64,000 nt of DNA, from the NCBI GenBank assembly GCA_905221605.1, contig CAJNDS010001079.1:186001-250000 (forward strand), read 5' to 3'. Of this stretch, positions 45,084 to 56,200 are shown piece by piece. Source of the DNA: Symbiodinium natans. Lineage: Eukaryota; Sar; Dinophyceae; Suessiales; Symbiodiniaceae. The position numbers and the translations under genes are program-made. The first letter of the stretch is position 1. Every line of letters starts with the position of its first letter. The notes beneath the pieces are model-generated. The model saw nothing but the letters and a program-made list of their open reading frames with translations, was not told the origin of the DNA and did not search any database.

Positions 45084-46237
45084 GGTTTAGGGTTTAGGGT
45101 TTAGGGTTTAGGGTAACCAAGAAGCTTTTGGGGGGGGTTCCATATTATAAGGGAATCCTGCTATTTGGGGGGGGGGGGGGGGGGCGATCTTAGGGGCGTA
45201 AACCGCCTGTTCTTTTTGTGCTTTAAGGCCAGGGGGGTAGGGGGGGAAGGGGGGTGCGGTAGGGTTTAGGGTTTAGTGTTTAGGGTTTTGGGTTCGGGGG
45301 GTTCAGAGTTTAGGGTTTAGGGTTTAGGGTTTAGGCTTTAGGGATTTAGGTTTTCGGGTTTCAGGCTCAGGGTTCAGGCATGTTCAGGCAAACGGGTAGA
45401 TCGAACCCTACAGCGTCATGCTTAGGATTCAGTGCTTAGGTCGCGGGGGGCCCTTTTGCTTCTCCTGCCAAGGTTCTCTGACCCTGCCGGCAGACTCAGG
45501 GTCCCGATATGATCAAAGATGAGTCACCGTGCCTGCAGCGGACGCACCTGAGGCCCTAAGGGCCTGAGGCTATCGTGGGCAGCTGGATCTTTCGTCGCAG
45601 CTGCGATTCAAAAAACGCTGCACCCGGCACGCGCACCCGCACCGTGCATAACTGATCGGTGTTCATCCCCAAGAAAATCCAAGAAATTGAGCCCTAAACC
45701 TTCTATTGCACTGAGATACACTTGGCGATGGATCTGCATTGGCTGGCTGTGCCAGGTGGTTGAAAAGCGGTGGCCATGATCCGGTGATGGTGCTCATGGC
45801 CCAAGGGCATGCACGTCAAACACCGGCAGAACCTCCAACCTAGCTACTTCGTGGATCCACACGTTGTCTCGAGACAACCGAACCCTAACCCTAATTCCTT
45901 GATCCTAGATTCCTAAATCCCTATCAGGCACTACAGTGAAGAACGGAGCTTGGGGCCAGGATTTGGAAACAGGAACCTGTGAAAGAAGGTAGCAACATCT
46001 TTGGCACCAAGCTGCGGGGTTGAGTAGTTAAACCCATAAGCCTAAAACCCTAAACCCTAAACCCTAAACCCGAAACCCTAAACCCTAAATCCTAAACCCT
46101 CAACCATGCCCCAGAAGCTTCGTACAGAGTTTCAAAAGCGAGAGATCATGCGGATCCCGCGCATCCCGCGGAACAGGCACAGAAGGCTAATATAGGGGCC
46201 TTAAAATTTAGAATGGGGTTTTGGGGAGTTATTTTTG

Positions 46238-46553
46238 TATACTTATAAAGGGACCATAAGGGATTACTATTAGTAATTATATTTCGACCCCTATATCATA
46301 GTATACTTATAAAGGGACCATAAGAGAACACTAGTGGTAATTATATTTCGGCCCCTATATCATAGTATACTTATAAAGGGACCATAAGGGAATACGATTT
46401 GTAATTATATTTCGACCCCTATAATATAGTATACTTATAAAGGGACCATAAGGGAATACTAGTAGTAACTATATTTCGACCCCTACATCAGAGTATACTT
46501 GTGAAGGGACCATAAGGGACTACGATTAGCAATTATATTTCGACCCCTACATT
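46238..46553 (+). repeat. 64-bp tandem repeat, 5 copies
   Basis: TATACTTATAAAGGGACCAT starts at 46238, 46302, 46366, 46430 and (as TATACTTGTGAAGGGACCAT) 46494, exactly 64 bp apart. Units are AT-rich and include AATTATATTTCGACCCCTA. It is the only AT-rich tandem array here and lies between the two genes. Confidence 0.95.
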
Positions 46554-46710
46554 ACGTCCGCCGCTGGCATCGACCGCCCACGCCGTGCTGGGGCGAGCGC
46601 CGCTGCAAGGAAGATGGGCGGAAAAGAAGGCCCTCTCTACTGTGTGTTTGAGGGTTTAGGGTTTAGGGTTTAGGGTTTAGGATTTAGGGTTTAGGGTTTA
46701 GGGTTTAGGG

Positions 46711-46802
46711 TTTGAGAGCCCCCAAAAATATATAAAACAGATTCTTCCTCATAAGGGTAATATGGGGACGATTATTATCATGTTTTGGGGGTTCTTAAGC
46801 AA
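46711..46802. mobile_element. MITE, TTGCTTAAGAACCCCC family
   Basis: Right end GGGGGTTCTTAAGCAA; left end TTTGAGAGCCCCCAAAA is worn. It directly follows a TTTAGGG tract. Confidence 0.75.
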
Positions 46803-47240
46803 CAGTGGCTCTGAATTGATCTCGTCAGGCTCTCAGCAGCTCATAAACAACCATGACGCACACGTTTCGCAGGCCGGCGTACCTTGAAGCATGCCGAACG
46901 CAGTCCCCACGAGGGAGAGGGTGGGGCCACAAAATCTCATTGCCTGCTACAGTGCGTGAAATCCTCACTTCGCAAGTGGGGTTTAGGGCTCAAGGGCTTA
47001 GTCTTTGGGTTTAGGGTTGAGGGTTCCCAGACCTCAACCCTGAAGCCTGAACCCCATTTTGCCCTTTCGGGGGCAACAAGGTACCAACGACATGATACAT
47101 CACTTTGAGGCACGTCTGGGTATTTCCCAAAATAGGGGTACCCCGTTTATGCCCCCGAATAGAATAGAATCCCCTTGAAGGGACCCCCGCCAGAAAGGGA
47201 ACCCGTATTTTCGGAAACCCCTAGATATCTCAGGCACGAC

Positions 47241-47288
47241 CTACTCAGATGCCCAACCGTACCCCTGGCGAAGCTGCTCTTCGAAACC
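47241..47288 (-). CDS. Carrier exon 11 (C-terminus)
   Basis: 48 bases, GFEEQLRQGYGWASE then TAG. The acceptor AG is the TTTAG of the telomere repeat. F-E-E-x-L-R is the usual end of a carrier after helix 6. Confidence 0.75.
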   Translation of the reverse strand, partial: GFEEQLRQGYGWASE

Positions 47289-50200
47289 CTAAACCCTAAA
47301 CCCTAAACCCTAAACCCTAAACCCTAAACCCTAAACCCTAAACCCCGAACAAAAATCTCCCAGGTGCCAAGCTGCAGCAGACAAGTTCGCCAACCGAGGT
47401 AAAAGCCTGCCAGCCCCCTGCTGTGGTACACGTGTCTGGCCACCTCCCTGTACCTTGGTAGCCCAGTATAGGGTTTAGGGTTTAGGGTTTAGGGTTTAGG
47501 GTTTAGGGTTTAGGGTTTAGGGTTTAGGGTTTAGGGTTTAGGGTTTAGGGTTTAGGGTTTAGGGGTACCACTGGGCTACCAAGGTACGAGGTCCAGTGCG
47601 CCTCGCCCTGATAGCGAATGCGGACGATCTCCTTGGCTGCACAACCTCCAACACCTGCTCTTTTTGCGCCAGGGGCCCTGGCTTTTGCCAACTCTGAACC
47701 CTCCGAAACCCTAATTTTCCTAGATCCTGGCTTGGCGCGGTTGAAGAGCGGCAAACATACACATTTGTGCTTTTTATATCGACCTGAAGCCTAAACCAAT
47801 GACAGCGAGAAGTTCACACCCATCATAAGCCCTCAACCCTCAACCCTCAACCCTCAACCCTAAACCCTAAGCCCTAACCCCTAAACCCTAAACCCCAAGT
47901 CCCTGAGCCTATAACTCTGTAGGGGAGGCTTGTAGGGGAGGCTTGAGCACAAGTCTTACACGCTTGAAGGTTCATGGGTGGTTACAAGTAGGATTGTCAG
48001 TATCTGAATGCAGGTTATCAGGCAAATAGGTTTCACCTACTTAGAACCCATGAACCTTCAAGTATCTTGTGCTAAGGCGCAATCACTGCAAGCACCCGGC
48101 AGGGACGTGCGAAGCTTGAACACCCGATCCTTCATCGACAGCCCGCCTAGCCCTAAACACAAACCCCAACTCCACAATCCCAACGCCCACAACTAAACCA
48201 TAAACAACCAAAAAGCGCGGTCTTTACTTGCAAGGGCGAGAGTTAAGGGCCCTCAAGAATTGATTCCCGGCCACGATGGGGTAGATGGAGGTCCAGCCGG
48301 CTGGCGCCGCGACGACCCCGGCAGCCGCCGATGAAAGATACCTGGTGCACTGGACTAGTTCATGGTTGGGATAGTATTGAAAATTAGAAATTTCTATTCC
48401 TTATTGAGTTTAAGTTCCCTTAATTACCCCACTCTGACAAAGTGGAGTGCGTCTCTCTCAGTATCCACGGGATTCAGGGCTAAAGGGTTCAAACCAAGCC
48501 CCGTAGACCTCCACAGCGTCGACAGGTCCCGATAGTCAACCCCGTGCTATTCCCTGCAGCCTGTGCCCCTGACACCCTGACACGCTGGACCTCCACCTAA
48601 ACCTCAAAAAAACACCTGCAGCCCCGAAAGCCCTGTAAACTTGGGACGTTCCCCTTAACACTAACAGTCCTTTATAGGGACCATAGCGCCCCTATTGGAA
48701 TCCGTATTAAGGACTGCTAGTATAAGGGAAAACATCTCAACCCTCAACCCTGAACCCTAAACACTAATATAATCCCTAAACCCTAAACCCCAAGCCCTAA
48801 ACCCTTATATATGTAAACCATAAACCAAGTAGGGTCCCTAAACCCTAAACCCTAAACCCTAAACCCTAAACTCAATACCGAAGTCGCCACGGCCAGCCAT
48901 GCGCTTGCCCATGGCGCTTCACCAACTCATAGGCGCCCAGATCTGAGCTCAGACATTGGGGGTTTAGGGTTTAGGGTTTAGGGTTTAGGGTTTAGGGTTT
49001 AGGGTTTAGGGTTTAGGGTTTAGGGTTTAGGGTTTAGGGTGTGAGGGCTTCGGTGCTTAGGGTTCAGGGTTTAGGGGTTGTGGGGTTTCGTGTGCTTGGG
49101 GGTGCTTGGTAGATCGGTGCTGCGTAGCTGTTGTTGAGTCCTTAATACACGGGTTTACGGGGTGTGGAGTTTGGCTACGCCGGCTGAGCAGGCCATAACT
49201 GGGGTTAGAAACTCCTTGTACACTGGGTTGGGATGACGTAGTGGTCCTTCAGTTTAGGAAGAACGCACCATCACCAAACAGAATCGGCTCGCGCAGATCC
49301 CTACAAGCGGGTGCAAACCCCAACCCCCTCGGTCAACCTCAGCCTTACCTGAAGGCCCTTGATTGACCCCCACCAGAACCCAACATATGCTGACTCCCGA
49401 CCCCCCCTAATGTTAACCCTAAACCTCCCCGAGGTTCTTGAAACCCCTAATTACACCCCTTAAAAACAAATATCATAAACATGGTGACGGCGCCTGTAAG
49501 AGGCCGTGTGACTGAACACATTCTGTGTTTACATGTTTCGCGTCGAGGGCTGAAAACCCAAGTAAAACACACATTTTCGTGATCACCGCAGCATTTGCAG
49601 GGCTCGAAAACACTGAAGGGTTAGGTCATTTTTTCGGAAAATGCATTTTCGCTCGAAGCCTGATCGTTTTTTGTTGTTGTTTTTTTCCAGGGGGTCCCTT
49701 TTTTGAAGTTTTGGACGCGTTTTTTGCTCGAATTTGCGCTCTCGCCTAGGCGCGGGCACGTTTTGCTCATTCCCTATGTTGAACTTTAAAATGGAGATTT
49801 TCGGTTCGGGAAGTTTTTTCTGCGTTATGGCTCCGGCAGTTCAGGTTCGAAATAGTGCTCTCGCCACAGCGCAGGCATGATTTTCTGGAATTGTGCTTTG
49901 GTTGTAACCCAACAGACTTGTGCACTGCATCCTGAAAGTGGCCTCAAGTTGATTCTTCTTCAGGGTTCAAGGTTCAAAGTTTAGGGTTCAGGTTTCAGGA
50001 TTTGGGTTTGCACTGCTTGGACTATTCTTTTGGGTTTAAGGATCGTTTGTTTGTTGTGTTTTTTTCTAGGGGGTGTCGTTTTGAAGTTTCGGACACATTT
50101 TTTGTTTGCTTGAAATTGCGCTCTCGCCTAGGCGCGGGCGCGTTTTGCTTATAAACCCCGAATTAAACAGCAAGGGTTTAGGCCTTTGGGGATTAGGGGT

Positions 50201-53200
50201 TCAGGCTTTGGAGTTGCAGGTGTGAAGTCCCAAGTCACGTGATTACCCCCCCCCCACCCCCCCCCCCCCCCCCCACCCCCCCCCCCCCCCACCCCCCACC
50301 CCAAGCCCCAGAAATTGTGGTTACGGGCCTCTTAGAGGCGCCGTCTCCATAAACATAGAAATCTGATATCCCTCCCCTGCACGCCTACGAAGGTCGCCGG
50401 GCCGTCCCTGAGCAGCAGCAGCGGCAGTCCGCGCCCGGCGCGGTGCAAGGAACCGGGGCGCAAAAGGGCACGGACCTGGAGGCTTAGGGGCCGTGGGAGA
50501 AGGATAAGGGCGGCAGCTTTGGTTCAAGAACTTAAACTAAGTTGCCATACTAAAGGGCACTAATTGAGGCTATTTAGTAGATAACCCTATTGTGGCAACA
50601 AATGTTTTGAATTTCTTTGTGAACCCAGCTAGAGGTGGAGTTTCGTTAACTAGACCCAGGAGGAACCTAGGAAGGGCGCCCTTTTGGGTTTTAAGGGGGC
50701 CATAAGGGAACCCCAACCCTAAAACAAAGGAAATAAGGGCCATACTTCGGCTCCTAGTTAAGTAGGGTTTAGGGTTTAGGGTTTAGGGTTTAGGGTTTAG
50801 GGTTTAGGGTTTAGGGTTTAGGGTTTAGGGTTTAGGGTTTAGGGTTTAGGGTTTAGGGTTTAGGGTTTAGGGTTTAGGGTTTAGGGTTTAGGGTTTAGGG
50901 TGGATGGCAACCCTTTGTGCAAAGGAGAACCTCAACGTTCGACAGCCTTCCTTCGCAAGGACCCTCGCTTGACACCTTCCAGACTGGGTGGCTAGGGGTG
51001 GAGCCCATGGGAACACCTAAAAGAAGTTGGGGTTTAGGGTTCAGGGTTGAGTTTGAGTTTAGGGTTTTTGCGGTTAAAGCTGCTACCTATGAGCCCATGG
51101 GCACACCTGAAAGAAGTTGGGGTTTAGGGTTTAGGGTTAACTTAGGGCTTAAGAGTTTTTACGGTTAAAGCTAGTCCGTATATTCCTTCCCCCACTCCCA
51201 GCGGAACATTTCACACTGTAGCTCTGGACTTGATTCTGTACAAGAAGCTCTAAGAAGTTCGCGGTTGAGGGTTCCGGGTTGGGCTTTGAAATATAGGGTT
51301 TGGGGTTTCGGGTTTCGAGCCTTCCCTGTGAGATCCCTAAGCCCCTTCCGGCATCGGAAAGCTTTCTAAACCCTAAATCCTAAACCCTAGGCCTAAACCC
51401 TGAACCCCAAACCCCTCAACCCTAGACCCTTACCTCCTTTTGTGGGGCCCGCCTGCTTCAGCTCCTTCTGGTAGGGCGAGCTGTGACGCTCCGAACCTTG
51501 GCATGTGCCAGCTCTTTGACTATGGAGTCCGTTTTATGGGCCCTGAATTTTGGGGTTTCCTTGGCGTATAGCCCTTATATACACTTGATATACTAAGGGC
51601 CCATACTTCGGATCCCTATAAACAAGGGTAAGTGACCATACTAAGGGCCCATGGTTCTAGCCTTTACCCCGATAAGGGTTTAGGGTTTAGGGTTTAGGGT
51701 TTAGGGTTTAGGGTTTAGGGTTTAGGGTTTAGGGTTTAGGGTTTAGGGTTTAGGGCTTAACGGCTTAAGGGTTCGGGGCTTAAGCTCTGTACTAAAGGAC
51801 CCAGAGGACCTGAATTTTGGGCTGAGGGCATTGTGGGCAAAAACCCGTGACATGCCAAGGTGGGTTTAGGGTTTAGGGTTTAGGGTTTAGGGTTTAGGGT
51901 TTAGGGTTTAGGGTTTAGGGTTTAGGGTTTAGGGTTTAGGGGAACTTTGGCACCTCTCTGGCTTTGAGAGGCTTCGGCTTGGGCTTTGGGATCCCGATGC
52001 TGACCTTGGGTTTGGGCTACGTAGAAGCCCGCACCCGAACCCGAACCCGCAAAAAATTAGGGTTTAGGGTTTAGGGTTTAGGGCTAAAATCTACCTCGGT
52101 TTAAGGTTTTAGGGTTCAGGGTTGGGATGGTCCCACTTATGCTACAGTCCTTTATAGGGAGTACTTAGGGAGTATAACACCCCCTACTACAACCCCTATG
52201 AAGGACTGTTAGTCTAAGAGGGAACATCCCAACCCTAAACCCTAAACCCTAAACCCTAATATCTGTAAACCCTAAACCAAGTAGGGTCCCTAAACCCAAA
52301 ACCTAAACCCTAACTTGGCTGACTTCCGAGGCTCCTATTGTAGTTCCTACAAACACCCAAAAGGTTAAGTCCTAAGAGCTAGTATAAACCCTAAACCAAG
52401 TAGGGTCCCGAAACCCTAAACCCTAAACCCTAAACCCTAAACCCTAAACCAAGTAGGGTTCAGGATCCAGACGGGCCGCAGATCTGGGACCGGCTCTTGA
52501 TGAGCTCCACCGGCGCGAGCACTGCGCCGCCGAGGGCGCCGGCGGCACTGGCACAGCAGGCCACGTCCTCAAGCCCTAAACCCTAAACCCTAAACCCTGA
52601 ACCCTAAAACCTAAACCCTAAACCCAGAACCCTAAGGGTTTATGGAAATAGGGATTTAGGGTTGAGGACCTTGGGGATTTTCGGGGTTTTAGGTTCAGCG
52701 TTTTAAGGGTGCGGGGCTCAGAGGGGGGAGGGCTTAGGCCTTTAGAAAGGGATGGGCCTTAGTAGGGCTACGGTTTGAAGGGTTTAGGGGTTTGGGGGTT
52801 GAGGGCCCAAAGCAATGGTTGGGATGTGGGATGTGGTGGGGGTCCAGGGCTATCCTGTTTCGTTTACTGCGGAAGTCGAGAAGTAGGTACCCTCTACAAG
52901 GGGGAGAGGAGGTACCGAATTTCCCAAATCTGCCAATTCGTCTGGGTATGGGCCTTACATGGGGGACCCGTTCTATACCCCCAAACCCGCCAAAGCTAGA
53001 CCCCTAGATCCGAAACCCACGAAGCCGTAAACGCCAACCCTAAAACCAACAAAGCCCCGAACCCCAAAACCCTACATAAACCCTGGGTCAACATCCAGAA
53101 CAGACCAACAAACAACAACTTATATAAACTCAAAACCTTCCCGGACCGCCATAAACCCTAATCCCAGAACCCTCTAGGCCCTTTAAAGGCAACCTACTTG

Positions 53201-56200
53201 ACAAACAAAAGGCTAGGGGCTATGGTCCAGGGTCTAGGTTTTAGGGCTTAGGGCTTAGGGTTCATAAGGTTTAGGTTTTATAGGGTTCAGGGTTCAGGGT
53301 TCAGGGTTCAGGGTTCAGGGTTCAGGGTTCAGGGTTCAGGGTTCAGGGTTTAGGGTTTAGGGTTTAGGGTTTAGGGTTTAGGGTTTAGGCTTAGGGTTTA
53401 GGGTTTAGGGTTTACCAAGCGTTGGAGCGAGCACGGAGAGCTGCGAGGTGCCCGGGAGGCCGCGGGACCTATGTAGAATGCTACCCCCGCTATGACAAAG
53501 GGTTTAGGGTTTGGGGTTTAGGGTTTAGGGTTTAGGGTTTAGGGTTTAGGGTTTGGGGTTTAGGGTGTGGGGTTTGGGGTTCAGGGTTCCTTGGAGGGTT
53601 TCGTTTCTGCTTGCTTGGGTTCAGGGCTTGCTGGTGTGGAGTTGATGGATGCGGGTTCAGGGTGTTGGGGCTACAGGTTCTTTTAGGTTCTGGGGTGCAG
53701 GGTTGAAGGACTTGCGTGTAGTCTTTACAACTTAAGGGACACGGCTGAATGCACTGCGCATGTGACTGCATTTTGACAGGACCTCCGATGGCTTACACAA
53801 GGGCTGGGTAGCCCAGCAACCATATTCAAAAAAAGGGCACCTTTTTTTGGGTTGGTTACTTTATACGGGAACCTTGAACCAAGGGTTAAGGGTAGGACTG
53901 GGCTACTAAGAGGAGTGTCGACTAGCCAACGCCCACCCCGAATGCCGGAACCCCCAAGTCTAAACCCAAAAACCCACAAGAAAGCAAACAAGACCCAAAA
54001 ACACTAAACCTTAAACCCTAAATCATCATTGCAGCCGCACCTAGACCCATGAATAGGAATAAAAGGGGCAACCTTTTTGGTTTAAAGGGGCTGATAAGAG
54101 AGCCTCTGCCTTAAAACGGGAAAAAAGTGCCGACTTCGGATCCTAAGCACCTTGCCAGGAGCATCATTACTCTAAACCCGGAACCCTAAACCCTAAACCC
54201 AAAACCCTAAACCTAAACCCTAAACCCTAAACCTTTAAACTCTAAACCCTAAACCCTAAACCCTAAACCCCAGCCGCACCTGGCAAGGAGCTTCTGGAGC
54301 TGCGCGTGCGTGCAGAGCGTCACTCCTCCCAATGCGCGGAGGTCGTCGAATTCAACCTCCCCCTGAAGCTCGCAACCTCCCCCTGAAGCCCCCAAGTAGG
54401 GTTTAGGGTTTAGGGTTCAGGGTTCAGGGTTTAGGGTTTAGGGTTCAGGGTTTAGGGTGTAGGGTTTAGGGTTCAGGGTTTAGGGGCTCAGAGCTTAGAG
54501 TTCAGAGTTTAGAGCTTCGGGCTTAAACCCCTACCGCGGTTTTAGGTATGGTTTTGGCGTTTTTTGGTAGAAAGTTTGGCCAGGCAGTTGCTTTTTGAAG
54601 GATGTGGCTTGGGGTTGGCCGATGTTGTTCTGCTGCAAGCTATGGGGGAATTTCAATTCCGGATGTTGATCACGATCCTGGGGGGTCGTGCTCCGCCTTG
54701 GCAGTCTCGGCCTCTGGCGGCGCTGTCGTGTTTCTGAGTTCTGCTGGGCCAAGTCTTCTTGCATTTTTGAGGGTGCGAGCCAACTTGAAGCCATTGGCAC
54801 CTCTTGCCAAACCTGAGCCAAACCAGAGTTAGCCAAACTGCGAGAAAAAACGAAAACCCAAAAGTTCTGATACCATACCGAGCCCTCCATCCCAAGCCGT
54901 TCACGCCCGGAGTAAACCCTGAACCCCAGCTCCTTTCCAAACACCGGTGAACCTCGGCGGGATCTGACCATGTTCATTGGAGGTTTCCGAAATTCGTGGG
55001 GGGGGGGGGTTAGGGTTTAGGGTTTAGGGTTTAGGGTTTTCAGGGGTTTTCGGGGGCGGGGGTTTTCGGGGGTACCTGAATGGGGTCCTTACTTTAAGGG
55101 AATCCTTCTATTTGGGGGTCTATATTCGGGGTCGCTTCTTTTCGTAGACCGCCGCATGTTGGGGCCGGGACGTGAGGCCTGTTGGGCGAGGTCTGGTGCG
55201 AAAGGTTGTCCCCCCCCCCCCCCTAAACCCTAAACCCTAAACCCCCTCCCCGCCGCCCTGCCTCCCCGCACTCAATTCCCCAGTGCTAGTACTGCAAGAC
55301 AAGACGGCAGTGCTAGCTGGCACCTTCTTCTCGTGAACTGCCGGGGATGCTCTGAAAAGAAGCCACCTACAGTATCGCAAGAATGCCATCAGGTAGCATG
55401 ATCGAATTCTCTGCAAGAAGGGCTTCTACAATGCCTGGCAATGTCACAGCAGGGTCCGTGCAAACATCTTGGATGCTACAGCACAATTAATTCTTGGCGG
55501 CAATGTGCCCGATTGGCGTGCAAAATTCGCGGTTTCCGGCTTCGTTTTTGGGGCTGTTTTCTGGGCAGCTTTCTTCATGCCAGCAGCAGCCAGGGCACAG
55601 AATTTGCGGCCGCGCCGTGGGCGCAGTTTTGGAACCGCAGCATTTTCGTTTTTGGGGCCGTGCTTTTGGCTCCAAGTGTTTGTTTGTTTGTCGGGCTGCT
55701 TTGTCTTCCCACCCCGACGACCAGTTTTCGTCCCATTTTGGTGGTCGGGTTTCCGGCCCGTTTGGCGGGCCCAAAAAACTGACCCAGGCACATTCAGGGC
55801 CCATCAAGCTGAAGCTCACTCTGCGACCGGAATCCGGCTTGCAAACCTGGCCCCGCAAATCATGCTTTTAAGCAACCTGAACCAGCTCAAGAGATGAGTT
55901 AGCTGTTCGGCAGCGCGGAAACTTGGCACGTCACTCATAGCGTTTTACTTCTCTAAAGCGCTAAGCTTCTATGAGACCACGTGGCACCCGCGTTCTTCTG
56001 CACGGGAGCACACTGGGTTTCGGTGGGACCCGCGTTCTTCTGCGTGGGAATGCACTAAAAATCGGCGGGGCCCGCGTTCTTCTGCGTGGTACCGTGCCGG
56101 GTCTCGGTGGGCCCGCGTTCTTCTGCGTGGGACCGTACCGGGTCTCGGTTAAACCCGTGTTCTTCTGCGTGGGACCGTGCCGGCTTCCGGCGGGACCCAC

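Larger units (their letters stand above)
45008..47240. other. Intergenic region between ligase and carrier genes
   Basis: About 2.2 kb on the 5' side of the ligase and 3' side of the carrier. It holds GGGCTTA and TTTAGGG tracts, G-runs, a 64-bp tandem array and a MITE. Missing first ligase exons may lie here. No poly(A) signal or promoter could be named. Confidence 0.5.

Noticed and set aside
54531-54977. 148-codon minus-strand gene
   Set aside because: Starts at ATG but lies in carrier intron 3; three overlapping frames are open and none resembles a known family. Left unassigned.
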